This document shows positions 37,845-46,176 of a stretch of DNA of 64,000 bases, piece after piece. The notes below the pieces were generated by a model. It saw only the letters and a program-made list of their open reading frames with translations, was not told the origin of the DNA and searched no databases. Source of the DNA: Flavobacterium limi (GTDB lineage: Bacteria; Bacteroidota; Bacteroidia; Flavobacteriales; Flavobacteriaceae); contig NZ_JAADZV010000001.1 of assembly GCF_010645075.1 (NCBI RefSeq), positions 868,001 through 932,000 of the forward strand, written 5' to 3'. The position numbers were made by a program, and so were the translations under genes. The stretch's first letter is position 1; the number at the start of each line of letters is the position of its first letter.

Positions 37845-38969
37845 ATGAAAAATATATATTCAAAATTAGTATTAATTGTATTTGCAGTATTTCTTGTAAG
37901 CTGCGAGAACGATGATTCAATGAACCATACAAAAGTAAGTGCAGTAAAAACACTTTATTCTCCTGAAAATAACAAGTTTTTTGATCTTAACGCACAGAGT
38001 TCTGCTTTATTCGAGTGGGAAGGGGCTAAAGCTCAAGATAATGGAGTAGTGCTTTATGATGTGGTTTTTGACCATGTAGATGGAGATTTTTCTAATCCTG
38101 TTTATATCATGCCTTCTGATGGTAAAGGATTGCAGCCAAGTTTAAATCTTTCTTTTACAGATTTAAACAAAATTGCAAAACTGGCAGGCATAGAATCAGA
38201 AACCCTTGGAAAATTAAAGTGGACTGTTTATTCTTCTAAAGGAATAAATGTTGAAAAATCTACAGTTTCAAATGTGATTGAAATACTAACACCAAGCGGA
38301 TTTCCGGCTCCTGATCAGTTATTTATTACCGGTACAGGTTCTGAAACCGGAGATGTAACAGCAAGCGCTCAGGCTTTCAAGAAAACAGGTGGTAATACAT
38401 TCGAGATATATACAAAGCTGCAGGCAGGTAGTTATAAATTCATAACTAGAAAAAATGGTACTCCTGAAGTTTTTTATATCAACAATGAAGGTAAATTAAA
38501 ACAAGATGGTGAAACTACTTATACCGGAGCTAGTAAAGTGTACAGAATTAGAATTGACTTCAGTAATGGTTCAACAACTATAACAGAAATTGCAAAAGTG
38601 GAGTTTTGGTATCCTTTATATCAAAAATTTCCTTTCGAATACACATACACAGGCGGAGGTGTATGGAAGGCGACTAATAAACCTATTTCATTTCAGGGTT
38701 CTTGGGTAGATGAGCGTTATAAATTTAAATTTACTGTAGTAAACGGTACAACTACATCTGCTGAGTGGTTTGGAAGTGTTAACAAAGACAATAGCAGCAG
38801 ACCAACTGCGAGTACTCCTGCTTCATTTTGGTACATGGTTCCTGCAGACGGTAGTGATTGGGACTATACTTTCAAATTTAAATCTGAAATTGATGGCAAA
38901 AATGTAAATTCTGAAATCAACTTTAGTGCTTCGGTTCCTGCATACACACACAGTTTTACAATTTTATAA
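37845..38969 (+). CDS. SusE/SusF-like surface glycan-binding lipoprotein
   Basis: A 374-residue lipoprotein (lipobox FLVSC, Cys20). The N-terminal domain (about 30-150) is an immunoglobulin-like SusE domain ('KTLYSPENNKFFDLNAQSSALFEWEGA'). It is followed by two beta-sandwich regions of the SusE/SusF type starting at 'APDQLFITGTGSETGD' and at 'PLYQKFPFEYTYTGGGVWKATNKP'. These proteins bind glycans at the surface and keep them near the SusC/SusD complex; they have no enzymatic role. It lies 30 bases after SusD and before a conserved-looking hairpin. Alpha-mannan binding is inferred. Confidence 0.85.
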   Translation: MKNIYSKLVLIVFAVFLVSCENDDSMNHTKVSAVKTLYSPENNKFFDLNAQSSALFEWEGAKAQDNGVVLYDVVFDHVDGDFSNPVYIMPSDGKGLQPSLNLSFTDLNKIAKLAGIESETLGKLKWTVYSSKGINVEKSTVSNVIEILTPSGFPAPDQLFITGTGSETGDVTASAQAFKKTGGNTFEIYTKLQAGSYKFITRKNGTPEVFYINNEGKLKQDGETTYTGASKVYRIRIDFSNGSTTITEIAKVEFWYPLYQKFPFEYTYTGGGVWKATNKPISFQGSWVDERYKFKFTVVNGTTTSAEWFGSVNKDNSSRPTASTPASFWYMVPADGSDWDYTFKFKSEIDGKNVNSEINFSASVPAYTHSFTIL

Positions 38970-38978
38970 ATAACTATC

Positions 38979-39010
38979 ACGTCTCTTGAAGAGTGATCTT
39001 CAGGAGACGT
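38979..39010 (+). terminator. Intra-operon hairpin between the SusE-like and GH76 genes
   Basis: A 14-bp stem with one G-T wobble (38979-38992 with 38997-39010) and a 4-base loop, not followed by a T-run. It probably stabilises the 3' end of the SusC-SusD-SusE message or partly terminates it, so that the enzymes are made in smaller amount than the importer (inference). Confidence 0.55.
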
Positions 39011-39029
39011 TATTTAAAATGAATTAATT

Positions 39030-40214
39030 ATGAAAAGATTTTTTTCAAAAACTTATAGCATTCTGTTTTTATCTGTTGTAGGATTGGGGTTAATGACCAC
39101 TTCATGCGAAGATGATGCAATTCCGTTACGCGATCCTAATAATTCAGGCGGTAACGATTTTGTGTACACCTGGGAAAAGACAGCAGATTCTTTACAGCTT
39201 TCTACGTACAATAATTATTTAGGATCCAACGGTACTTTTGTAGAAAACAATACGGGAAAGACCACTTTTCATTATTGGCCTAATGCTCACGCTCTTGATG
39301 TTTTGGTGGATGGATATTTAAGAACTGGTAATGATAATTATAAAGCCAAAATGAAAGCCTTGGTACAGGGAATTAAAGTTAAAAACGGTAATACCTATAA
39401 TAACGTTTTTAATGATGATATGATTTGGTTAGCTCTTTCAAGTCTTCGTGCTTACAGCGCCACTCAAGATCAGGAATATAAAGCTGTTGCTGAAGAATTA
39501 TGGGGAAGAATAAAATTAAGCTGGAGTGATAATGTTTTTGGAGGTGGTATCACCTGGAAACAAGATACGCCTAAGCAAAAAAACGCGGTATCTAATGCTC
39601 CTGCAGCAATTATTGCACTTAGGCTTTATGAGATTGACAAAAAAGCGGAAGATTTAGAATGGGCGAAGAAAATCTATGCATGGCAAAAAGCTAATCTTGT
39701 TGATCCTGTAACTGGCGTGGTTTGGGACAATATAGCTGAGGTAAATAATGTTGTAATAACCAATAAAGACTGGATATTTACTTATAACATGGGAACTTGG
39801 ATAGGAGCTGGTTTAAGGTTATACAAAGCCACAAATGAACAGACATATCTTAACGATGCTGTAAAATCAGGAAGAACAGTTTTAACAAGTCCGAAATTAA
39901 TTTCAGAAGGTCTTCTTAGAGATGAAGGTCAGGGAGATGGTGGTTTGTTCAAAGGTATTTTGGTGCGTTATTTTACTGAACTTACTCAGCATCCAACGAT
40001 CAATTCTACAGATAGAGAAAAGTTTGCAAATTTCTTAAAATTTAATGCTCAGACATTTTACAAAAAAGGGATCCAGAGACCAACTATGTTTTCTGGTAAT
40101 AATTGGAAAGTTGCTCCTGCTGCAGGTGCAAATACAGATCTTACAACGCAGTTAAGCGGTGTAATGCTTATCGAAGCAGCAGCAAAATTAGATAAAGACG
40201 GATATTTTGATTAA
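39030..40214 (+). CDS. GH76 endo-alpha-1,6-mannanase lipoprotein
   Basis: A 394-residue lipoprotein (lipobox LMTTSC, Cys26) of glycoside hydrolase family 76. The two catalytic aspartates of GH76 are adjacent: Asp129-Asp130 in 'NVFNDDMIWLALSSLRAY'. Other family features are 'HYWPNAHALDVLVDGYLRTG' and 'NAPAAIIALRLYE'. These enzymes cut the alpha-1,6-linked mannan backbone internally. The lipid anchor, directly after the surface-binding genes, suggests it acts at the outer surface to make oligosaccharides for SusC/SusD. The family is known from yeast-mannan utilisation in Bacteroides, where GH76, GH92 and GH125 work together. Confidence 0.93.
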   Translation: MKRFFSKTYSILFLSVVGLGLMTTSCEDDAIPLRDPNNSGGNDFVYTWEKTADSLQLSTYNNYLGSNGTFVENNTGKTTFHYWPNAHALDVLVDGYLRTGNDNYKAKMKALVQGIKVKNGNTYNNVFNDDMIWLALSSLRAYSATQDQEYKAVAEELWGRIKLSWSDNVFGGGITWKQDTPKQKNAVSNAPAAIIALRLYEIDKKAEDLEWAKKIYAWQKANLVDPVTGVVWDNIAEVNNVVITNKDWIFTYNMGTWIGAGLRLYKATNEQTYLNDAVKSGRTVLTSPKLISEGLLRDEGQGDGGLFKGILVRYFTELTQHPTINSTDREKFANFLKFNAQTFYKKGIQRPTMFSGNNWKVAPAAGANTDLTTQLSGVMLIEAAAKLDKDGYFD

Positions 40215-40351
40215 ATAAAAAGTGTTTGTTTTTGTGTTGGTAGTTTTTGTAATACCTGGAGGAAATGAGCAGCCTTCAGGTTTTATAATATTTTGACTGA
40301 CTGAAATCAAATTATTAAAAATAGCCCCATTTTAAAACACTTCCCTAATTC

Positions 40352-40391
40352 AAAAATAAAATATCACAATGAAAAATAAAATATCACAATG
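40352..40391 (+). repeat. Two tandem 20-bp units across the GH2 start codon
   Basis: The unit AAAAATAAAATATCACAATG occurs at 40352-40371 and again at 40372-40391, with a 9-base partial third copy. Each ends in ATG. The first ATG opens only seven codons, whose TGA overlaps the second ATG (ATGA), so the second is the gene start. It looks like a recent duplication by slippage. Confidence 0.95.
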
Positions 40392-42194
40392 AAAAATAAA
40401 TTAACAATTATACTTTTCTTATTTGCAGGATTTGCCTGTATGGCACAATGGAAACCGCAGGGAGATAAAATAAAAACAAAATGGGCAGAACAAGTTGATC
40501 CTAATCATGCACTGACTGAATATCCACGACCTATAATGGAAAGAAAGAAGTGGAAGAATCTTAATGGCTTATGGAATTATTCAATACAACTGGCAGGACA
40601 AGCAGCACCAAAAGGATATGACGGAAAAATACTCGTTCCTTTTGCTGTTGAATCAAGCCTTTCCGGAGTAATGAAATCTGTGGGTTCAGAAAAAGAGATT
40701 TGGTACGAAACCAGTTTTACCTTAGAAAGTAATTGGAAAAATAAAGATATTTTACTGCATTTTGGAGCAGTAGACTGGAAAACAGAAGTCTGGGTGAATA
40801 ATGTAAAAATTGGGACACATACCGGAGGTTTTACACCATTCAGTTTTAATATTACACCGTTCCTGAATGGAAAATCACAAAAATTGGTTGTAAAAGTTTG
40901 GGATCCTACAAGTGACGGAACTCAGCCAAGAGGAAAACAGGTTAAAAATCCGGAGTCAATCTGGTATACTCCGGTGAGCGGAATCTGGCAGACTGTGTGG
41001 TTAGAGCCGGTAAGCAAAAAACACATCGATAATTTAAGAACAACACCGGATATTGATCGCAATCTTATTAGTATTGTACCTGAAGTAAAAGACAGTAATG
41101 CAGGTGATATCCTTGAAATTACAGTTTTTGATGGTACAAAAGTTATTGCTTCAGAAAAAGCAGTTGCAGGTCAGTCTTTGGACATTGTTCTTGATAATCC
41201 AAAATTATGGTCGCCAGAGACACCGTTTTTATACGATATTAAAGTTAAACTGGTCAGTAACGGCAAAATCGTTGATGAGGTAAAAAGCTATTTCGCAATG
41301 CGCAAAATTTCTTCAAAAAGAGATAAAAATGGTATTGTCAGAATGCAGCTCAATAATAAGGATTGTTTTCAGTTTGGACCGCTGGATCAGGGCTGGTGGC
41401 CGGACGGATTATATACCGCCCCAACAGATGAAGCCTTAAAATACGACATAATCAGAACTAAAGAATTAGGTTTTAATATGATTCGTAAACACGTAAAGGT
41501 AGAACCTGCAAGATGGTACACACATTGCGATAAATTAGGAATTCTGGTTTGGCAGGATATGCCAAACGGAGACGCAGGTCCAATTTGGCAAATGCACAAC
41601 TATTTTGATGGAAATGAGTTAAAAAGAACTCAACAATCTGAAGCAACATACAGAAAGGAATGGAGAGAAATTATGGATCATTTGTATTCTTATCCAAGTA
41701 TTGTCGTTTGGGTGCCATTTAATGAAGCCTGGGGACAGTTCAAAACAGTTGAGATTACAGAGTGGACTAAAAATCATGATCCAAGCCGATTGGTTAATTC
41801 TTCAAGTGGAGGAAATCATTTTCAGACGGGTGACATTTTAGATATTCACCATTATCCGGGACCTGAATTAAAATTGTATGATGCGCGCAGAATCACGGTT
41901 TTGGGAGAATATGGCGGAATAGGTTTTCCGGTAACGGGTCATTTGTGGCAAACAGATAAAAACTGGGGGTATACTCAGTTCAAGAATACGGACGAAACCA
42001 CAGCGAAATATAAAGAATATGCAGACAAGCTAATTGAATTGTCGAAAGTTGGTTTTTCAGCAGCGGTATATACACAGACAACAGATGTGGAAGGAGAAGT
42101 AAATGGTTTTATGACGTACGATCGTAAGGTTGATAAAATGAATTTTCCTGAAGTAAGCAAGATTAATAAGGAGGTAATTAATTCTATTAAATAA
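40389..42194 (+). CDS. GH2-family glycoside hydrolase (beta-mannosidase or beta-galactosidase type)
   Basis: A 601-residue secreted enzyme with a cleavable signal peptide (ending CMAQ). The domains are in GH2 order: sugar-binding jelly roll ('PLNGLW'-like 'NLNGLWNYSIQ', 'GGFTPFSFNITPFL'), an immunoglobulin-like domain, and a TIM barrel with the acid/base Glu446 in 'VWVPFNEAWGQF' and the nucleophile Glu507 in 'TVLGEYGGIGF'. It lacks the C-terminal domains of larger GH2 enzymes. A beta-glycosidase is unexpected in an alpha-mannan operon. It may remove the beta-linked mannose at the core of N-linked fungal mannan (inference), or a beta-linked side group. Confidence 0.88.
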   Translation: MKNKLTIILFLFAGFACMAQWKPQGDKIKTKWAEQVDPNHALTEYPRPIMERKKWKNLNGLWNYSIQLAGQAAPKGYDGKILVPFAVESSLSGVMKSVGSEKEIWYETSFTLESNWKNKDILLHFGAVDWKTEVWVNNVKIGTHTGGFTPFSFNITPFLNGKSQKLVVKVWDPTSDGTQPRGKQVKNPESIWYTPVSGIWQTVWLEPVSKKHIDNLRTTPDIDRNLISIVPEVKDSNAGDILEITVFDGTKVIASEKAVAGQSLDIVLDNPKLWSPETPFLYDIKVKLVSNGKIVDEVKSYFAMRKISSKRDKNGIVRMQLNNKDCFQFGPLDQGWWPDGLYTAPTDEALKYDIIRTKELGFNMIRKHVKVEPARWYTHCDKLGILVWQDMPNGDAGPIWQMHNYFDGNELKRTQQSEATYRKEWREIMDHLYSYPSIVVWVPFNEAWGQFKTVEITEWTKNHDPSRLVNSSSGGNHFQTGDILDIHHYPGPELKLYDARRITVLGEYGGIGFPVTGHLWQTDKNWGYTQFKNTDETTAKYKEYADKLIELSKVGFSAAVYTQTTDVEGEVNGFMTYDRKVDKMNFPEVSKINKEVINSIK

Positions 42195-42201
42195 GGAAGT
42201 T

Positions 42202-44496
42202 TTGAAAAAAAGTAAATACATTTTTACATTAGTATTTTTTGCCTTTATTGCTGTTAAAGCACAAAATACACAAGTAATTACGCCACAACAGCCTGTTGAC
42301 TGGGTAAATCCTTTAGTAGGAACCGATTCTGATTACGGAATTTCAAACGGAAATACGTATCCGGCAATTGCAATGCCATGGGGAATGAATTTCTGGACAC
42401 CGCAAACAGCTAATATGGGTGATGGCTGGGCTTACACTTATAAATCAAGCCGGATTAAAGGTTTCAAACAGACACACCAGCCTTCGCCATGGATGAATGA
42501 TTATGGTCAGTTTTCGATTATGCCTGTTACTGGAGAATTGAAATTTAAGGAAGAAGACAGACAAAGCTGGTTTTCACACAAAGCCGAAATCGTTACGCCG
42601 TATTATTACAGCGTTTATCTGGCAGATCATAATGTTACAACTGAAATAACGCCAACAGAAAGAGCAGCGAGGTTTCGATTTACATTTCCGCAAACAGATA
42701 AGTCCTATGTTGTTATTGATGCATTTGATAAAGGATCTTATGTGAAAATTATTCCATCTGAAAGAAAAATTATAGGTTACACGACTAAAAATAGCGGTGG
42801 AGTTCCGGAAAATTTCAAAAACTATTTTGTCATTATTTTTGATAAAGATTTTGAGGTAAATTCAACTTTCAACGGAGATGTTCTGGGAAATGCTTTAGAA
42901 ATGAAAGCAGATCACGCCGGAGCCGTAATTGGTTTTAAAACAAAAGAGGGAGAAAAGGTAAACGCCCAGGTTGCTTCATCCTTTATAAGTTATGATCAGG
43001 CCGAGTTGAACTTAAAAGAAATTGGCAGTAATAATTTTGATCAGCTTAAAGAAAAAGGAAAAGCAATCTGGAATAAAGAATTGAGCAGAATAAAAGTAGA
43101 TGGCGGAACACCCGATCAAATGGGAACTTTTTATTCCTGTCTATACAGATCGCTTCTTTTTCCAAGAAAATTTTATGAATACGATCAAAATAAAAAAGTA
43201 GTGCATTACAGTCCGTACAACGGAAAAGTTTTGCCGGGCTATATGTTTGTTGATACGGGTTTTTGGGATACATTTAGAGCCTTATATCCTTTTTTAAATT
43301 TGATGTATCGGGAACTGAACACACAAATGCAGGAAGGTCTTTCAAATGCCTTCAACGAAAGTGGCTGGCTTCCGGAATGGTCCAGTCCGGGATTAAGAGA
43401 TATTATGGTCGGAAATAATTCGGCATCCATTGTGTCTGAAGCGTATTTAAAAAGCGGTAAAGTAAAAAACTACGATATCGAAAATCTTTACAAAGCGTTA
43501 ATTCATGGTGCTAATAATGCAGGTCCGTTGAGGGCTGTAGGACGTGCCGGAGTTGATTATTATAACGCTTTGGGATATGTTCCTCATGATGAAATTCAGG
43601 AAAGTGCGGCCAGAACATTGGAGTACGCTTATGATGATTTTGCTATTTATCAATTGGCAAAAGCGTTGAATAAACCGCAGTCAGAAATTGATTTGTATAA
43701 AAGAAGAAGCTTTAATTACAAGAACCTTTTTGATCCGAAATACAATCTGATGCATCCTAAAAATAAAGACGGCAAATTCATGGAACCTTTTGATCCTTTC
43801 CAATGGTTTAACGGATTTACAGAGGGCAACAGCTGGCATTATTCGTGGTCCGTTTTTCATGATGTACAAGGTTTAGTTGATTTGATGGGAGGGAAGCAGG
43901 TATTTGTTTCGCAACTGGATAAAGTTTTTTCAGCACCTCCGGTTTTCGCTACGGGAAAATTTAATGGAGGCGTAATTCATGAAATGAGGGAAATGCAAAT
44001 TGCAAACATGGGACAGTATGCGCATGGAAATCAGCCAATTCAGCACATGATTTACCTTTATAATTATGCAGGAGAGCCATGGAAAGCACAATATTGGGTA
44101 AGAGAAACTATGAACAGAATGTATCATGCAACCCCGGATGGTTATTGCGGGGATGAAGATAACGGACAGACCTCGGCCTGGTATGTTTTTTCTTCCTTAG
44201 GATTTTACCCCGTTACTCCGGCTTCTGATCAATATGTTGTAGGTGCCCCATTATTTAAAAAAGCAACAATACAACTTGAAAATGGTAAAACCATAACTAT
44301 AAACGCAGACTCAAATAACGATCAGAACCGTTATGTTAAAGGAGTGAAACTGAACGGAAAAGCCTATTCTAAAAACTGGCTAAGCCATTCTGAACTAATG
44401 AAAGGAGCAACACTTGACTTTGATATGTCGGCAACTCCAAACACCAAAAGAGGAATCAACAAAGAAGATTTTCCGTACTCATTATCGAATGAATAA
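42202..44496 (+). CDS. GH92 alpha-mannosidase (first of two)
   Basis: A 764-residue secreted exo-alpha-mannosidase of family GH92. It starts 'VDWVNPLVGTDSDYGISNGNTYPAIAMPWGMNFW', a family signature, and the C-terminal active-site region reads 'HGNQPIQHMIYLYNYAG' and 'GYCGDEDNGQTSAWYVFSSLGFYP', with Asp651 and Asp653 near the expected general base. GH92 enzymes are calcium-dependent, inverting, and remove alpha-1,2/1,3-mannose side chains. The start is TTG at 42202, because it gives a complete signal peptide (MKKSKYIFTLVFF, ending VKAQ) and no ATG is suitably placed; an AAGGAAG lies just before it. It begins 7 bases after the GH2 stop. Confidence 0.93.
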   Translation: MKKSKYIFTLVFFAFIAVKAQNTQVITPQQPVDWVNPLVGTDSDYGISNGNTYPAIAMPWGMNFWTPQTANMGDGWAYTYKSSRIKGFKQTHQPSPWMNDYGQFSIMPVTGELKFKEEDRQSWFSHKAEIVTPYYYSVYLADHNVTTEITPTERAARFRFTFPQTDKSYVVIDAFDKGSYVKIIPSERKIIGYTTKNSGGVPENFKNYFVIIFDKDFEVNSTFNGDVLGNALEMKADHAGAVIGFKTKEGEKVNAQVASSFISYDQAELNLKEIGSNNFDQLKEKGKAIWNKELSRIKVDGGTPDQMGTFYSCLYRSLLFPRKFYEYDQNKKVVHYSPYNGKVLPGYMFVDTGFWDTFRALYPFLNLMYRELNTQMQEGLSNAFNESGWLPEWSSPGLRDIMVGNNSASIVSEAYLKSGKVKNYDIENLYKALIHGANNAGPLRAVGRAGVDYYNALGYVPHDEIQESAARTLEYAYDDFAIYQLAKALNKPQSEIDLYKRRSFNYKNLFDPKYNLMHPKNKDGKFMEPFDPFQWFNGFTEGNSWHYSWSVFHDVQGLVDLMGGKQVFVSQLDKVFSAPPVFATGKFNGGVIHEMREMQIANMGQYAHGNQPIQHMIYLYNYAGEPWKAQYWVRETMNRMYHATPDGYCGDEDNGQTSAWYVFSSLGFYPVTPASDQYVVGAPLFKKATIQLENGKTITINADSNNDQNRYVKGVKLNGKAYSKNWLSHSELMKGATLDFDMSATPNTKRGINKEDFPYSLSNE

Positions 44497-44534
44497 CAGG
44501 AAGCTCTTTTTTTATAATTTTAAAACATACAAAA

Positions 44535-45965
44535 ATGCAAAGAAGAAAATTTATCCAGAACGCAGCTTTATTTAGCAGTTTAGCCCTTATTGATCCTATG
44601 GAAATCATTGCCGGCACAAAGGCAATCAAAGATTTCCCGATTGTGAGAGTAGCAAAAGGCAAAAGAAATTTTGAAAGCGAATTTATTGAAAAAACAATTG
44701 TTGAGTTTCAAAAGAATGTAAAGGATAAAGAATTGGGATGGTTGTTCAATAACTGTTTTCCTAATACTCTTGATACAACGGTTACTCACACCCAGAAAAA
44801 CGGAAAACCTGATACCTATGTTATTACAGGAGATATAGATGCGATGTGGTTAAGAGACAGTTCTGCGCAGGTATGGCCGTATATGGCTTTTGCCGGGAAG
44901 GATTCAAAATTAAAAAACCTTATTGCAGGTGTGATTAACAGACAGACAGAATACATTCTGAAAGATCCGTATGCCAATGCATTTTATAATGACCCTAATA
45001 AAAAAGGGGAGTGGACCTCGGATCATACCGATATGAAACCAGGTGTACATGAAAGAAAATACGAAATTGATTCTCTTTGTTACCCAATCAGGCTTGCTTA
45101 TAATTATTGGAAGAACACAGGAGACGTTGCCCCATTTGATGAAAATTGGGTAAAAGCGATTAAATCGACACTTAAAGTTTTCAGGGACCAACAGCAAAAA
45201 GACGGTAAAAATCCCTATACTTTTCAAAGAACAACACAGTTTGCCACTGATACAAGGCCATTAAGAGGTGCTGGATATCCGGTAAAACCAGTTGGCCTGG
45301 TTTGTTCTGCTTTCAGGCCAAGTGATGATGCAACTGTTTTTTCGTTCCTTATTCCGTCAAACTTTTTTATTGTAGCCAGTATGAACCAGGCTGCAGAAAT
45401 GCTGGAAGCAATTAAAAAAGATACTGCTACTGCAAAAGAATTAAGGGATTTAGGAAATGAAGTAAATAAAGCTATTAAAGAACATGCAGTGGTTAAACAT
45501 CCTAAATATGGTGACATTTTTGCATTCGAGGTAGATGGTTTTGGAAGTCATTTGCTGATGGATGATTCGAATGTACCAAGTTTATTGAGCCTTCCGTATT
45601 TAGATGCCATCGATGTAAATGATGCAACATATCAAAATACCCGAAAATTTATCCTTTCAGAGGATAATCCGTTTTTCTTTAAAGGAAAAGCAGCCGAAGG
45701 TGTCGGTGGACCGCATTGTGGTATGGATATGATCTGGCCAATGTCTCTTGTAATGAGAGCGTATACAACTTCTGACCAGAATGAAATAAAAGAGTGTATC
45801 AGAATGCTGAAAGCTTCTCACGGCGATACTGGTTTTATGCACGAATCTTTCCATAAAGATGATGCTAAAAATTTCACAAGATCCTGGTTTGCATGGACTA
45901 ATACTTTGTTTGGGGAATTATTATGGGATACCTATAAAACGAATCCGAAATTACTGGAACTTTAA
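44535..45965 (+). CDS. GH125 exo-alpha-1,6-mannosidase
   Basis: A 476-residue protein of family GH125 (formerly DUF1237). The signature 'TGDIDAMWLRDSSAQVWPYMAFA' is intact, and 'EGVGGPHCGMDMIWPMSLVMRAYTT' carries other conserved residues. GH125 enzymes remove single mannoses from alpha-1,6 chains, which completes backbone breakdown after GH76. The N-terminus 'QRRKFIQNAALFSSLAL' has a twin-arginine motif and suggests Tat export to the periplasm, unlike the Sec signals of its neighbours. It starts 38 bases after the first GH92. Confidence 0.93.
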   Translation: MQRRKFIQNAALFSSLALIDPMEIIAGTKAIKDFPIVRVAKGKRNFESEFIEKTIVEFQKNVKDKELGWLFNNCFPNTLDTTVTHTQKNGKPDTYVITGDIDAMWLRDSSAQVWPYMAFAGKDSKLKNLIAGVINRQTEYILKDPYANAFYNDPNKKGEWTSDHTDMKPGVHERKYEIDSLCYPIRLAYNYWKNTGDVAPFDENWVKAIKSTLKVFRDQQQKDGKNPYTFQRTTQFATDTRPLRGAGYPVKPVGLVCSAFRPSDDATVFSFLIPSNFFIVASMNQAAEMLEAIKKDTATAKELRDLGNEVNKAIKEHAVVKHPKYGDIFAFEVDGFGSHLLMDDSNVPSLLSLPYLDAIDVNDATYQNTRKFILSEDNPFFFKGKAAEGVGGPHCGMDMIWPMSLVMRAYTTSDQNEIKECIRMLKASHGDTGFMHESFHKDDAKNFTRSWFAWTNTLFGELLWDTYKTNPKLLEL

Positions 45966-45997
45966 TTATTTAACACGTTGGGTGTAATTATCCAAAA

Positions 45998-46109
45998 CGT
46001 CAGTTCGAGTGTTTTTTGTGCAGAGAAACGAAACAAAAAATGTATCGAGAACCGTTTTGATTTTTCTGTTATCAATACGATTTTCTATCGAAAATTACCT
46101 GAACTGACG
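45998..46109. repeat. 112-bp palindromic intergenic element
   Basis: Outer arms CGTCAGTTC (45998-46006) and GAACTGACG (46101-46109) are exact reverse complements. An inner imperfect pair lies around GTATCGAGAAC (from 46042) and GTTATCAATAC. I recognise the outer arm as a common flavobacterial intergenic repeat. It sits inside the mannan operon, between GH125 and the second GH92, and may affect message stability. No coding content. Confidence 0.75.
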
Positions 46110-46176
46110 AAAAATCATAATTAAAAACTAATTAGACCCAACAAGTTAATTTAACGACTTTTTAAATTCTTATAAA

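Noticed and set aside
40369..40392. A 7-codon gene from the first ATG of the tandem repeat
   Set aside because: It is a by-product of the 20-bp duplication; kept as a possible leader peptide in the findings only, not as a gene.
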